A DNA stretch of 64,000 nucleotides from Parahoeflea alexandrii (lineage in GTDB: Bacteria > Pseudomonadota > Alphaproteobacteria > Rhizobiales > Rhizobiaceae): NCBI RefSeq assembly GCF_027214025.1, contig NZ_JAPWHB010000004.1, positions 1-64,000 of the forward strand, read 5' to 3'. This document shows positions 46,607-56,650 of the stretch, piece by piece. Positions within the stretch are counted from its first letter, which is position 1. Every line of letters starts with the position of its first letter. The translations under genes and the position numbers were made by a program. The notes under the pieces are model-generated. The model saw only the letters and a program-made list of their open reading frames with translations. It was not told the DNA's origin and did no database searches.

Positions 46607-46680
46607 ACAGATAACGCCGATCCGCCCCGGTCGTCCCTGACACCGGCAGAGATCAAGCGGCAGCCTCACTGGAGATTTCG

Positions 46681-47280
46681 ATGAAAGCCATACGCCTTGT
46701 CCTCTGGATCCTTGTCGCCGCCATGGCGCTTGCGCTCGGCTGGCTCACCTATGAATGGCAGCGGACCGAAAACGAGATCGCAGCCAAGCCCTACGGCGTG
46801 CCGTTCGAGCTTGTCGACCAGACAGGCAAGCCGATCACCGAGGCCGCCTTTCGCGGCCGGCCGACAGCGCTGTTCTTCGGCTTCACCCATTGCCCGGAGG
46901 TCTGTCCGACCACGCTTTTTGAACTCGACGGCTGGCTGAAACAGGCCGATCCCGAGGGCGGCCGGATCGGCGCCTATTTCATCTCCGTCGATCCCGAGCG
47001 CGACACACCGGAACTGATGGCTTCCTATGTCTCGGGCGTCAGCGACCGGATCATCGGCATTTCGGGCGCGCCCGACAAGGTGGAGAAAGTGGTCAAGGGC
47101 TTCAACATCTACGCCAAGAAGGTGCCCATCGACAGCTCCAATTCCGAAGGCGACTACACCATGGACCACACGGCGTCGGTGTTCCTGCTCGACGCGGACG
47201 GACGCTTCAAGGGTACCATCGCCTGGGGCGAAAACCCGGATATCGCCGTAACCAAGCTCGAGAATCTGCTCAAGCCGTAA
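46681..47280 (+). CDS. SCO-family thioredoxin-fold copper-binding protein
   Basis: This 199-residue protein has an N-terminal membrane anchor (about residues 5-24) and a thioredoxin-like SCO domain. The copper ligands are the two Cys of FTHCPEVCPTTLFEL and the His in MDHTASVFLLD. ISVDPERDTPELM is also typical. SCO proteins help insert copper into cytochrome c oxidase at the outer face of the inner membrane. The start at 46681 follows a TGGAG site. Confidence 0.93.
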   Translation: MKAIRLVLWILVAAMALALGWLTYEWQRTENEIAAKPYGVPFELVDQTGKPITEAAFRGRPTALFFGFTHCPEVCPTTLFELDGWLKQADPEGGRIGAYFISVDPERDTPELMASYVSGVSDRIIGISGAPDKVEKVVKGFNIYAKKVPIDSSNSEGDYTMDHTASVFLLDADGRFKGTIAWGENPDIAVTKLENLLKP

Positions 47281-47313
47281 GACCGGCCCGGGGCGGCGCG
47301 ACAGGGGACCATC

Positions 47314-49188
47314 ATGGACGACATCGTTCTCAAACTTGCCGTGGTCGGTGTCGCCGGCATCGCCGCGCAGTGGTTCGCATGGCGGCTGCATCTGCCGGCC
47401 ATCGTGCTGCTGCTCGTGGCGGGTTTTGTCGCGGGTCCGGCGACGGGTTTTCTCAATCCCGCGGAGGATTTCGGCTCGATCTACCGGCCGATGGTGTCAA
47501 TCGCCGTGGCGATCATCCTGTTCGAGGGCGGATTGACGCTGAATATGAAGGAAATCAGCGAAACATCGACGGCCGTCCGCCGCATCATCATGTATGCCGG
47601 ACCTCTGACCTGGGGCATGGCCGCATACGCTGCCCACCATATCGGTGGCCTGAGCTGGCCCACCGCGATCGTGCTCGGCGCAATCCTCGTCGTCACCGGA
47701 CCGACGGTCATCATGCCGCTCTTGCGGCAAGCCCAGCTCGATGCCCGTCCCGCCTCGCTCTTGCGCTGGGAAGCCATCGTCAACGACCCGATCGGCGCCC
47801 TGTTCGCCGTCGTCGCCTTCGAAATCATCTTGGTCTACATCGGGCTGCACCAGGTGGACAATCTGGTCCTGCTGATCGTGATCGGGTTTGGCCTTGCCAT
47901 CGGCGGCGGCTGGGCGGCCGCGAAGCTGATCGTCTGGTCCTTCGTGCGCGGTCATGTGCCGGAATATCTCAAGGCGCCGGTGCTGCTGGCGTCGGTTGTG
48001 GCGGTCTATGCCGCAACCAACATGGTGCTCGAGGAGGCAGGCCTGCTGACGGTCACGGTGATGGGGATGGTGCTGGCCAACAGCCGCATCGCCTCGCTCA
48101 CCGACATGCGCCGCTTCAAGGAAACCATCACCACGCTGCTGGTTTCGGGTGTCTTCATCATCCTCACCGCCTCGCTAAGCCTCGACGACATCCGCTCGCT
48201 CGACTGGCGCGCGGCCCTGTTTGTCGCGGCGCTTCTGTTCGTCATCCGCCCGGTGGCGATCCTGCTCGCCACCATCCGTTCCGGCGCCACCATCCAGGAA
48301 CGCCTGCTCAGCGCCTGGATCGCCCCGCGCGGCGTGGTCGCGGTCGCCGTCTCCGGCCTGTTCGGGACCCTGCTCGCCGATGTCGGCGTAGAGGATGCCG
48401 GCCGCATGGTGGCCTTCACCTTTGCCGTCGTGGTCACCACCATCGTGCTGCACGGCTTCACGCTGGCGCCGCTCGCGAGTTTCCTCAAGCTCAAGAAGGC
48501 CTCCAGGCCCGGCATTCTCATCGTTGGCGGCTCGCGCTGGTCCACCGCACTTGCCAGCAAGCTCAAGGAAGCCGAGGTTCCGGTGATGCTGGCAGACCAG
48601 AACTGGAACCATCTGGCCGAGGCCAGGCTTGCCAACATTCCGGTCTATTTCGGCGAGGTGCTGTCCGAATCCGCCCACCACAGCATCGATCCGAAGCGCT
48701 TTTCCAACCTGATCGCCACCGGTGACAATGACGCCTACAACGCATTGGTCTGCACCGATTTCGGGCCGGAACTCGGCCGCAGCCACGTCTACCAGATCGG
48801 CCGTATCGACGAGAAGGCACGACAGGCGCTGAGCTTCACGCTGGGCGGACGGTCGCTCACCAAAACGCCGGTGAGTTTTCTCGATCTGCGTGAAAAGCTG
48901 CTTCAGGGCTGGACTTTCCAGCTCACCCGCCTGACCGATGAATTCAACTGGGAGGCCTACGAGGCTTCCCGCCCCGAAGGCGCGCTGATCCTGCTGTGGA
49001 TCAAGCCGTCCGGAACGATCGTGTTTGCTTCCACCTCGGCGACCTCGCCGGGCCAGAACGACCGCATCCTGAGCTTCGCCCTGCCCAAGACCGACGCACG
49101 CGCCGAGGCCGCCAGCAAGACCGCCCGCAAGGCGGAAGAGACCGCAGCGACCCAGGCGGCCACCGATGAAGGAAAGAACCTGCCGTGA
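47314..49188 (+). CDS. Na+/H+ antiporter (CPA1/NhaP type) with a C-terminal TrkA-N-like domain
   Basis: This 624-residue protein has about 12-13 membrane helices over residues 1-395, with the CPA-type WEAIVNDPIGALFAVV motif (acidic transport site) and a PRGVVAVAVSGLFG segment. A Rossmann-type TrkA-N domain follows (RPGILIVGGSRWSTALASKL at about 410). It exchanges Na+ or K+ for protons. Its final stop overlaps the GTG start of prmA. Confidence 0.92.
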   Translation: MDDIVLKLAVVGVAGIAAQWFAWRLHLPAIVLLLVAGFVAGPATGFLNPAEDFGSIYRPMVSIAVAIILFEGGLTLNMKEISETSTAVRRIIMYAGPLTWGMAAYAAHHIGGLSWPTAIVLGAILVVTGPTVIMPLLRQAQLDARPASLLRWEAIVNDPIGALFAVVAFEIILVYIGLHQVDNLVLLIVIGFGLAIGGGWAAAKLIVWSFVRGHVPEYLKAPVLLASVVAVYAATNMVLEEAGLLTVTVMGMVLANSRIASLTDMRRFKETITTLLVSGVFIILTASLSLDDIRSLDWRAALFVAALLFVIRPVAILLATIRSGATIQERLLSAWIAPRGVVAVAVSGLFGTLLADVGVEDAGRMVAFTFAVVVTTIVLHGFTLAPLASFLKLKKASRPGILIVGGSRWSTALASKLKEAEVPVMLADQNWNHLAEARLANIPVYFGEVLSESAHHSIDPKRFSNLIATGDNDAYNALVCTDFGPELGRSHVYQIGRIDEKARQALSFTLGGRSLTKTPVSFLDLREKLLQGWTFQLTRLTDEFNWEAYEASRPEGALILLWIKPSGTIVFASTSATSPGQNDRILSFALPKTDARAEAASKTARKAEETAATQAATDEGKNLP

Positions 49189-50072
49189 GCGACCACCGAT
49201 ACTATTTCCGCACCGATGAAGCCGGGGCAAAGCGCGGACTGGATCTGCTCGACAGCTTCTTCGAGGACGAGGGCCTGCCCGTCGCCACCATGGAAATCGA
49301 CGAGGAAAAAGGCCTCTGGGAAGTCTCGATCTATGTCCCCGGTGACCCCGACGACGCGCTCAAGACCCGCATTGCGGACTGCCTATCGGGCGACTTCCCA
49401 AAGGCGGAGATCGAGCTGGAGGTGTTTGGCGACACCGACTGGATCGCAAAGTCGCTCGAGGGCCTGACGCCGGTGCGTGCCGGGCGGTTCCTGGTGCACG
49501 GCGCCCATGACCGCGACGCGGTGCGCACCCATGATCTGGCCATCGAACTGGAAGCCGGCCAGGCCTTCGGCACCGGCCATCACGGCACCACGGCCGGCTG
49601 CCTCGAGATGATTGAGATGGTGATGCGCGCAAGCACGGGCGGTCCGGCCGGTGCCGGTCCGGTGCTTGACCTGGGCACCGGCTCCGGCGTTCTCGCCATT
49701 GCCGCGGCCCGGCTCGGGCCGGTCCGGGTCCTGGCCACCGACATCGACCCGGTCGCCACCCGTGTCGCCCGCGAAAATGTCCGCCACAATCACGTCGCCG
49801 AACAGATCCGCTGCGTCACCGCGACCGGATTTCATTCCACCGCCTTTGGCCAGGCCGGTCCCTTCGGGCTGATCATCGCCAATATTCTCGCCCGGCCGCT
49901 GATGCGGATGGCGCCCGATATCAGGCGTCATCTCGCCCCCGGCGGCTCGGTGATCCTGTCGGGCATCCTGGCAAGCCAGCGCTGGCAGGTGCTCGCCGCC
50001 TACAACACCCAGGGCATGCGTCACGTCAAAACCCTGTGGCGCAATGGCTGGGTGACGATCCATCTCAAGTGA
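49185..50072 (+). CDS. prmA: Ribosomal protein L11 methyltransferase
   Basis: PrmA trimethylates L11 of the large ribosomal subunit. The 295-residue protein has the N-terminal L11-binding part, then GQAFGTGHHGTTAGCLEM, LDLGTGSGVLAIAAARLG (SAM motif I) and FGLIIANILARPL. The GTG start at 49185 overlaps the antiporter stop by four bases, so the two are coupled, although they have no obvious functional link. Confidence 0.95.
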   Translation: MSDHRYYFRTDEAGAKRGLDLLDSFFEDEGLPVATMEIDEEKGLWEVSIYVPGDPDDALKTRIADCLSGDFPKAEIELEVFGDTDWIAKSLEGLTPVRAGRFLVHGAHDRDAVRTHDLAIELEAGQAFGTGHHGTTAGCLEMIEMVMRASTGGPAGAGPVLDLGTGSGVLAIAAARLGPVRVLATDIDPVATRVARENVRHNHVAEQIRCVTATGFHSTAFGQAGPFGLIIANILARPLMRMAPDIRRHLAPGGSVILSGILASQRWQVLAAYNTQGMRHVKTLWRNGWVTIHLK

Positions 50073-50134
50073 ATGCGGGGTTAGCGTGACGATCGGGCTG
50101 CGAACGGCCGTCAGAGCGGAACGGCCCAAACAAA

Positions 50135-50156
50135 AACGGCTCCCTGAGGAGCCGTT
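50135..50156 (-). terminator. Terminator of the DUF1127 gene
   Basis: AACGGCTCC and GGAGCCGTT form a 9-bp stem with a CTGA loop. On the minus strand a T-rich run (TTTTTGTTT) follows. It is 64 bp after the stop of the DUF1127 gene and 63 bp after the convergent prmA stop. Confidence 0.8.
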
Positions 50157-50219
50157 CGCATTCGGTGTCGATCAAGGCGCCGTCATGGCGCGCCCCCGTA
50201 TCGCCGGGGACCGGATCGC

Positions 50220-50393
50220 TTAGAAGAAGTAGGCCTGCGCGCCTTCGCGCTGGAGTTCCTCGCGGGTGCGGCCGATCGACTTGAGCTGTGCGTCGTCCAT
50301 TGCGAGAAGCGCACCGTTGACATAACGGCGAACCTGACGTTCGCGGGCGCTGACGAGACGGTCGAAGGCGTTCTGGAAGATGTTCACGGACAT
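50220..50393 (-). CDS. DUF1127-family small protein
   Basis: This 57-residue protein reads MSVNIFQNAFDRLVSARERQ and then VRRYVNGALLAMDDAQLKS, IGRTREELQREGAQAYFF. DUF1127 proteins are short, arginine-rich regulators; some bind RNA or affect phosphate, nitrogen and stress responses in alphaproteobacteria. It was found by reading the minus strand, as it is too short for a length-cut gene search. The ATG at 50393 has an AAAGGGG-type site upstream. A terminator follows. Confidence 0.88.
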   Translation of the reverse strand: MSVNIFQNAFDRLVSARERQVRRYVNGALLAMDDAQLKSIGRTREELQREGAQAYFF

Positions 50394-50686
50394 TTGGTAA
50401 TCCCCTTTGGATAAGTGATTGTTCTGTCCTCCTGCAAACCCAAGATAGTCACTTCCGCAGGAATGTGCAGAGCTTATGTTGCAGTGCAGCTATGAATCAG
50501 GTGCATGCCTTATCGCGGACCAATGCGCAATGCTGCTTATTTAAGCGGCAACCTGCATCGCACAGAGATTGTGCGATTGCCAAACGGGCGTCCGGTCGCA
50601 TCATCCCGGATCAATTCGCCCTGACAGCCTGCCAAATGCGGACTGGATTGCTATAAGGGGAACTCGGTTTGGCTCGCAGGATTCCC

Positions 50687-52519
50687 ATGATGTTTCAGAA
50701 TTTCGAAGTGCTCTCCTCCCCCGACCAGGCGGCCGGCCGCGTTGCGCAGCTGCGCGACGGCTTTGCCGCATCGGCGGTCAATGCGATAGCCGTGCCGCGC
50801 TCGGACGAGTATCTCGGCGAGTATGTGCCCGCATGCGCCGAACGGCTGGCCTGGCTGACCGGCTACACCGGCTCGGCGGGATCAGTTCTGGTGCTGGAAG
50901 ACAAGGCCCACATCTTCGTCGACGGGCGCTACACCAACCAGGTCCGGGCACAGACCGATCCGGAGGTCTTTGACTACCAGGACAGCGTCGCCACGCCGCT
51001 CCCGGCCTTCCTTGAAGCCTCCGGTCTCGCCGGCCTGCGGCTGGGCATCGACCCGTGGACATGGCCCTCGAGCGAGGTGGCGCGCCTCGAAACCGCGCTG
51101 AAGGCGATCGACGGACAACTGGTGTTCCTGCCGCGCAATCCGGTCGACGCGATCTGGGATACCCGGCCACAGCCACCGCTCGGCGCCGTGACCATCCAGC
51201 CGCTGGACCTGGCAGGCGAGCTTGCGCGCGACAAGCTGGCGATGATTGCCGAAACCACCGCCAAGGCCGGTGCCGGCGCGATGGTGCTCGCCGACCCATC
51301 CTCGGTGGCCTGGAGCTTCAACATCCGCGGCGAGGACCTGCCGTCGACGCCGCACCCGCTGTCGCGCGCCATCATCCCCGCCTCGGGCCGCCCGATGCTG
51401 TTCATCGACAAGCGCAAGACCGGCATCGAGGCGGAAGCCTACCTGACCCAGCTCGCCGATCTCGAACCGCCATCGGGTTTTGACGATGCGCTGCTGGCGC
51501 TGGGTAAATCCGGCGCCAGCATCATGGTCGACCCCGCGGTGGCGCCGCACGCCGTCTCCATGCTGATCGAGAAATCGGGAGGATCGGTGCGCACCGCACC
51601 AGATCCCGCCCGCCTGCCCCGCGCCTGCAAGAACGCCGCAGAGATTGCCGGCAGCGCCAGCGTGCACCGGCAGGATGGCGCCGCGATGGTGCGGTTCATG
51701 GCCTGGCTCGACGACCAGGAGCCCGGTTCGGTCGATGAAATCACCGCTGCAACCCGGCTCGAAGAGGTACGCCGCACGACCGGCCAGTCCATGCAGATGC
51801 CGCTCAAGGCGCTGTCTTTCGACACCATCTCCGGCGCCGGCCCCAACGCCGCCATCATCCACTACCGCGTCAACACCAGGACCAACCGCCGGATCGAACC
51901 CGGCGAGATGCTGCTGATTGATTCCGGCGGGCAATATGTTGCCGGCACCACCGATATCACCCGCACCATCGCCGTGGGTGATGTTCCGCATGAACAGAAG
52001 CGGTTCTTCACGCTGGTGCTCAAGGGCATGATCGCGATCAGCCTGCTGCGGTTCCCCGAAGGCACCAGAGGCCTCGACATCGATCCCTTCGCCCGCATCG
52101 CATTGTGGAAAGCCGGCGCCGATTTCGCCCACGGCACCGGCCACGGCGTCGGCAGCTATCTCTCCGTGCACGAAGGCCCGCAATCGATCTCGCGGCGCGG
52201 CACGCAGGAACTGCTGCCCGGCATGATCCTGTCCAACGAGCCCGGCTACTACCGCGACGGCGCCTTCGGCATCCGCATCGAGAACCTGGTGGTCGTGCAG
52301 GAGCCGCAGGCCATTGAGGGCGGTGACAGGCGGATGCTCGGCTTTGACACGCTGACGCTGTGCCCGATCGACAAGCGGCTGATCCTCAAGGATCTGCTCG
52401 ATCCGGCGGAACTCGAGTGGCTCGATGCCTACCACTCCCGGGTGCGGGAAGAACTCTCGCCCTTGCTGGCAGACGATCCGGCGCTCGGCTGGCTGGCGGC
52501 AGCGACGTCGCCGCTATGA
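50687..52519 (+). CDS. Xaa-Pro aminopeptidase (M24 family)
   Basis: This 610-residue protein has the creatinase-like N-terminal domain and the pita-bread M24 domain with the metal ligands in LLIDSGGQYVAGTTDITRTI (two Asp), GTGHGVGSYLSVHEGPQ (His), SNEPGYYRDGAFG (Glu) and IRIENLVVV (Glu). It removes N-terminal residues ahead of proline. The length matches the eukaryotic-like long form of the family. ATG at 50687 (AGGA upstream) is chosen; an in-frame TTG at 50669 is possible. Confidence 0.93.
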   Translation: MMFQNFEVLSSPDQAAGRVAQLRDGFAASAVNAIAVPRSDEYLGEYVPACAERLAWLTGYTGSAGSVLVLEDKAHIFVDGRYTNQVRAQTDPEVFDYQDSVATPLPAFLEASGLAGLRLGIDPWTWPSSEVARLETALKAIDGQLVFLPRNPVDAIWDTRPQPPLGAVTIQPLDLAGELARDKLAMIAETTAKAGAGAMVLADPSSVAWSFNIRGEDLPSTPHPLSRAIIPASGRPMLFIDKRKTGIEAEAYLTQLADLEPPSGFDDALLALGKSGASIMVDPAVAPHAVSMLIEKSGGSVRTAPDPARLPRACKNAAEIAGSASVHRQDGAAMVRFMAWLDDQEPGSVDEITAATRLEEVRRTTGQSMQMPLKALSFDTISGAGPNAAIIHYRVNTRTNRRIEPGEMLLIDSGGQYVAGTTDITRTIAVGDVPHEQKRFFTLVLKGMIAISLLRFPEGTRGLDIDPFARIALWKAGADFAHGTGHGVGSYLSVHEGPQSISRRGTQELLPGMILSNEPGYYRDGAFGIRIENLVVVQEPQAIEGGDRRMLGFDTLTLCPIDKRLILKDLLDPAELEWLDAYHSRVREELSPLLADDPALGWLAAATSPL

Positions 52520-52649
52520 TCCTGACCTGACAGGTTTTTCCGTCTCGGGGCTTTTCATACGATGGATCCCGGCTTAACGTCGGCGTTGCATTACTGACAT
52601 CGTATCCCGTTTTCAGTTCAATCCGGAATTACAATCAGAAGGTGACTGT

Positions 52650-53078
52650 ATGAAACCGTTTCGCCAACTCTCCCTTTCGCTGCTTGCACTTACCCTGGGC
52701 ATGGCTCCCGCCCTCGCGGTCGAGATCAAGTCGGCCTCTGTCGGCGCGCCGAGCAAGGCCCATCTCTGCATCAAGCTGGGCGGCAAGGGTCAGGACCCGA
52801 CCATCACGATCAAGCACGCTGCCAAGGCGGGCGACACGATCCGGGTGAAGATGTACGACGTGCTGTCCAATGGACGGACCTTCCAGCACAAGACAAAGAC
52901 CATAAAATCGGATGCCAGTGGCACCACCGTGATGACCGCCAATTTCCTGCCTCCGTGCAATACCACGGGTGGCAAGGCCAATTCGTCCTACCGGTTCGAT
53001 GTGATGTCGAGCGGGTCCAAGACCAAGACTGTCCGCTGGTTCAACTTCAACAGCAAGACGAGGACCATCAGCCGCTGA
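52650..53078 (+). CDS. Exported hypothetical protein
   Basis: This 142-residue protein has a signal peptide (MKPFRQLSLSLLALTLGMAP..., cleavage near ALAVEI). The mature part is rich in Lys, Thr and Ser (IKHAAKAGDTIRVKMYD, RTFQHKTKTIKSDASG), with two cysteines that may pair. It looks like a beta-rich periplasmic protein. I do not recognise the family. The ATG follows an AGAAGG site. Its stop is 9 bp from the stop of the convergent azlD gene. Confidence 0.75.
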   Translation: MKPFRQLSLSLLALTLGMAPALAVEIKSASVGAPSKAHLCIKLGGKGQDPTITIKHAAKAGDTIRVKMYDVLSNGRTFQHKTKTIKSDASGTTVMTANFLPPCNTTGGKANSSYRFDVMSSGSKTKTVRWFNFNSKTRTISR

Positions 53079-53084
53079 TCCGGC

Positions 53085-53110
53085 CGCTCAGAGCCCCGCG
53101 CCTCTGAGCG
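53085..53110. terminator. Hairpin between convergent genes, overlapping the azlD stop
   Basis: CGCTCAGAG and CTCTGAGCG form a perfect 9-bp stem with an 8-base loop. The left arm includes the azlD stop codon (53088-53090). It may end transcripts from both sides. Confidence 0.6.
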
Positions 53111-53405
53111 CCACGATCAACGCCCAGCCGATGGCGAACATGCCCATCATCGGCAGCCTGAAGCCGATCACCAGGCAGACGGCAAGAGTTATTGCTTCGG
53201 CCGGTCCGCTGTTGACGGCGGCCGGAGCGACAAGCGTCGCCAGCACCGCGGCCGGCACGGCATTCAGCGCCGCGTCGACGCGCGGCGGGATCCGCTTGAA
53301 GCGCGACAGCACCAGGTGCCCGCCAAACCGCGCCGCATAGGTGACGATGGCGGCCCCGACGATGGTCCAGACATTGACCGGCAGCCCGAGAAACAGCTCG
53401 TTCAT
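53088..53405 (-). CDS. AzlD-family branched-chain amino acid exporter subunit
   Basis: This 105-residue protein has four predicted membrane helices and the AzlD pattern (AARFGGHLVLSRFKRIPPRV and VPAAVLATLVAPAAVNSG). AzlD is the small partner of AzlC, and together they export branched-chain amino acids. The start overlaps the azlC stop by four bases. Confidence 0.92.
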   Translation of the reverse strand: MNELFLGLPVNVWTIVGAAIVTYAARFGGHLVLSRFKRIPPRVDAALNAVPAAVLATLVAPAAVNSGPAEAITLAVCLVIGFRLPMMGMFAIGWALIVALRGAGL

Positions 53406-54112
53406 GGCATACGTCCTTTGGCGTCCGGGCCGGGGAGCGGCAGCAGCATCGCCGCAACCACGCCAGCCAGCGCGCCCAGGCTGACATGCCAGGGCGATCC
53501 CACGGTGTAAAATCCCAGGATCGATCCGAGCCCGGAAACAATCACCACCGGCAGCCAGTTGGGCCGGGCCCTGAACCCCATGACCAGCCCGAGAAAATAG
53601 ATCGGCAGCAGGAAATCGATCCCCAGCGCCGCCGGATCGGTAATCAGACTACCGAACAGGGCCCCGACCCAGGCTTCCGCCACCCAGAAGACATAGACCG
53701 GCAGCGCCATGCCCATGTACCAGGTCAGCGTCACCGGCATCTTCCGGTCCGCGCGCGCTTCGGACGCTGCGTATTGCGGGTCGGTCAAGAAGAAGAATGC
53801 CAGCGCCTTCTTCCATCCAGGCATCAAGCCCATCCGGCGGCCCAGAGCCGCCGAGTAGAGCACGTGGCGGAAATTGACGGCGAACACCGACAGGATGATG
53901 ATCCAGGGCGCGATCTCCGCGCCGAACATCTCGAGCCCGACCATCTGGCTGGCGCCGGCAAATACCGTCGCACTCATCAGCACTGCCTCGCCCACCGTCA
54001 GCCCATTGTCGACGGCGAGCGCGCCAAACAGCATGCCGAAGGGCGCTGCGGCAGCAACGATCGGCAGGCAGTCGCGAACGCCCTGGAAAAAGTCCGTCCG
54101 GGTTGGGGACAT
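53402..54112 (-). CDS. AzlC-family branched-chain amino acid exporter subunit
   Basis: This 236-residue membrane protein has the AzlC pattern: FFQGVRDCLPIVAAAAPFGM at the start, FAGASQMVGLEMF and VNFRHVLYSAALGRRMG. The ATG at 54112 has an AGGAGA site 7 bases upstream. A longer frame to 54262 is not supported by the family. It is paired with AzlD. Confidence 0.93.
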   Translation of the reverse strand: MSPTRTDFFQGVRDCLPIVAAAAPFGMLFGALAVDNGLTVGEAVLMSATVFAGASQMVGLEMFGAEIAPWIIILSVFAVNFRHVLYSAALGRRMGLMPGWKKALAFFFLTDPQYAASEARADRKMPVTLTWYMGMALPVYVFWVAEAWVGALFGSLITDPAALGIDFLLPIYFLGLVMGFRARPNWLPVVIVSGLGSILGFYTVGSPWHVSLGALAGVVAAMLLPLPGPDAKGRMP

Positions 54113-54339
54113 GGGAAGGTTCTCCTGTGCCCCGGATAGATAGGTCAGCATTGCTGACCAGTCAATTGAATAGGATTGATGGTAGAGCGAGGTCCGCTGA
54201 TGCGAGAGTGGTCGCGGGTCTGCGACTGCCTTCTGGAGCATTTCCGGTGAAAACGGAGCCACCGGAAATGCTCTATCTTGTTGTTTTCACGCAATTCCGG
54301 ACGCGAAACCGGTTCCCATTTTCGCTGGAATTAATCTGG

Positions 54340-56451
54340 TCAAGCGATCCGGGATTTGGGCGCGATGTCTGTCTTGGCTTGCGGTGATGGCTTGCGCTCC
54401 GTGCCGGAGGTGCTCTCGGTGGGCGCATTCAGGCTGATCCGGCCGCTTTCAACAAGCTGACCTATCGGAATCGGCCGCCCGAGCAGAAAGCCCTGCGCTT
54501 CGTCGCACCCCTCGTCGCCCAGAAGTTCAAGTTGCCCTTCGGTCTCGATGCCTTCGGCAAGCACCGGTATTTCCAGGCTCTTTCCAAGCGCCAACACCGC
54601 CCGGATGATGGATTTCGCCTGCAGGTTGCCCTCGGCTTCATGGATGAAGGAGCGGTCGAGCTTGATCTTGTCGAAAGGAAAATACCGCAGCATATCGAGC
54701 GACGAGTATCCGGTGCCGAAATCGTCAAGCGCAATGTTGACGCCCAGCGCCTTGATCTGCCGCAACACACTGAAAGAGCGTTCCTTGTCCTGGAAGATGG
54801 TGGATTCGGTCAGTTCAAGCTCGAGACGGTTTGCCGGCAGGCCACTCGACATCAGCACTTCGATGATCAGGCTATGAAGATCGGCATGGGCGAACTGGGC
54901 GGGCGAGAGATTAACGGCCACCTTGTAGGGCGGCGACCACGAAGCGGCATCGGCGCAGGCCTGCCTGAGAACCCATTCCCCGAGTTGTAGAATCAGCCCG
55001 CTTTCCTCAGCCAGCGGAATGAACTCCACAGGCGGAATGTAGCCGCGCTCAGGATGGTTCCAGCGCAGCAAGGCCTCGAAGCCGCGGATCTGGTTCGTCG
55101 AAACCGATGTTTGCACCTGGTAGTGAACTTCAAGCTCATTCTTGTCGATTGCCACCCGCAGGTCATTTGCCAGGCTCCTGCGGGCCCGGACGATGTCATC
55201 CATCGACTGGTCATAATAACAAACATGGTGGGTGGAGTCCGCCTTGGCCCGGTACATGGCAAGATCGGCATTGTTGATCAAGACTTCCAACGTCGAAGCA
55301 TTGTCCGGATAGATCGCAACCCCGAGACTCGCGCCCGGTGCGATGTCGAAATCGGGTTCCCGCACCGGCTCGAACAGGACGTTCTCAAGCCGCACCAGGA
55401 AATCCTCAAGCTGGGCATGGTCGGCATACCGCTTGATGGCAGCAAATTCATCGCCCCCGGTCCGCGCAACGAACTCGCCGTCCTGGACCACCGCCGCCAG
55501 ACGTGCGCCAAGTTTCCCCAGCAGCAGGTCCCCGACGGCATGCCCCCGCAAGTCATTGACTTCCTTGAAGCGGTCCAGATCTATGCCGATCAGCGCCACC
55601 TTGCCACCGGTCTCGTTGGCGATATCGATCTCGTGATCGAGACGGTCGGCAAAGCTTGTCCGATTGGGCAGTCCGGTGAGACTGTCGTTGAGTGCCATGT
55701 GGCGCAACCGGTCGAGCGACTCGGTCCGGACGCTGTCATCAATGATGTAGCTTGCCAAGCCCGCCCCGACGATAACCAGGGCAACCGTCGCCACTGCCAG
55801 AGCAAGAGCCTGCATTGCCGCCGGGTTCGAAAACGAATTGTCGACAAGCAGCGGCGTCACCTGGAATGCCGTCATGCCGGTGAAATGCAAGCTGATGATT
55901 GCCAGGAAGAAGACCCCGGCGGACAAAGGCTTGTAGGAGCGGACTGGCTTCTGCGCGACCAGGTGAATTGCCAGAGCCGACAGGACAACCGAAAGCACGA
56001 CCGATGCAAACAGGTATCCCGTGTCCCAACTGATGATGCCCCGCACCCGGTAAGCCATCATCCCTGTGTAATGCATCACTGCGATCGCAATTCCGACCGT
56101 GGCGCCGCCGATCGCCGGCGCAAATCGGGTCGCACTGCTGGCCGCGACAAGGAAACCCGCGCCTGCACCGACAATGGCAGTGAGCAGCGAGACGATTGTC
56201 ATCAGCGGATCGAACGACACCGGCGCCCCGGGCTGATAGGCCAGCATGGCGATGAAATGGGTGCACCAGATCGCCGCACCGGCTGCCACGGCGCTCAGAA
56301 AATGCCATCCCGCCCGTTGCAGGCCCGTCGTGCGCGATGCCCGCTCGAACAGGCAAATGATCGCCCATGAACCGGATGCACACACGGTGGCGGCAACTGC
56401 CAGCAGCCAGATGTTGTGTTTGTCGACCACACAGTCGAGGATTGTCATCAT
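54340..56451 (-). CDS. MHYT-GGDEF-EAL protein (c-di-GMP turnover)
   Basis: This 703-residue protein has seven predicted membrane helices forming an MHYT sensor with three MHYT-like motifs (WCTHFIAMLAY, MHYTGMMAYRV, LHFTGMTAF), then a GGDEF domain with intact RTGGDEFAAI (about residue 335) and an EAL domain with FEALLRWNHPERG and DDFGTGYSSL. It may make and break c-di-GMP; MHYT domains are proposed to sense gases through metal. The ATG at 56451 gives a protein that starts at the first helix. The tail ends in KSRIA. Confidence 0.92.
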   Translation of the reverse strand: MMTILDCVVDKHNIWLLAVAATVCASGSWAIICLFERASRTTGLQRAGWHFLSAVAAGAAIWCTHFIAMLAYQPGAPVSFDPLMTIVSLLTAIVGAGAGFLVAASSATRFAPAIGGATVGIAIAVMHYTGMMAYRVRGIISWDTGYLFASVVLSVVLSALAIHLVAQKPVRSYKPLSAGVFFLAIISLHFTGMTAFQVTPLLVDNSFSNPAAMQALALAVATVALVIVGAGLASYIIDDSVRTESLDRLRHMALNDSLTGLPNRTSFADRLDHEIDIANETGGKVALIGIDLDRFKEVNDLRGHAVGDLLLGKLGARLAAVVQDGEFVARTGGDEFAAIKRYADHAQLEDFLVRLENVLFEPVREPDFDIAPGASLGVAIYPDNASTLEVLINNADLAMYRAKADSTHHVCYYDQSMDDIVRARRSLANDLRVAIDKNELEVHYQVQTSVSTNQIRGFEALLRWNHPERGYIPPVEFIPLAEESGLILQLGEWVLRQACADAASWSPPYKVAVNLSPAQFAHADLHSLIIEVLMSSGLPANRLELELTESTIFQDKERSFSVLRQIKALGVNIALDDFGTGYSSLDMLRYFPFDKIKLDRSFIHEAEGNLQAKSIIRAVLALGKSLEIPVLAEGIETEGQLELLGDEGCDEAQGFLLGRPIPIGQLVESGRISLNAPTESTSGTERKPSPQAKTDIAPKSRIA

Positions 56452-56650
56452 GGGATTTGTCTTCGTTACCTGTATGGCTCGCAGCCGGTATGATTCAGCC
56501 GGCGATATCAGCACGGCGCGGCTCAAGACACATTTAAGCGGAGACCAAAACAGTTTGCAGTCAGATGTTAACCTTTGCCGCGCCAAGCTGTCGGAGAACC
56601 AGTGATCGGCGAGGCAGGACCCGGCAAGCACCTGAAGGAGCACAAGGCCC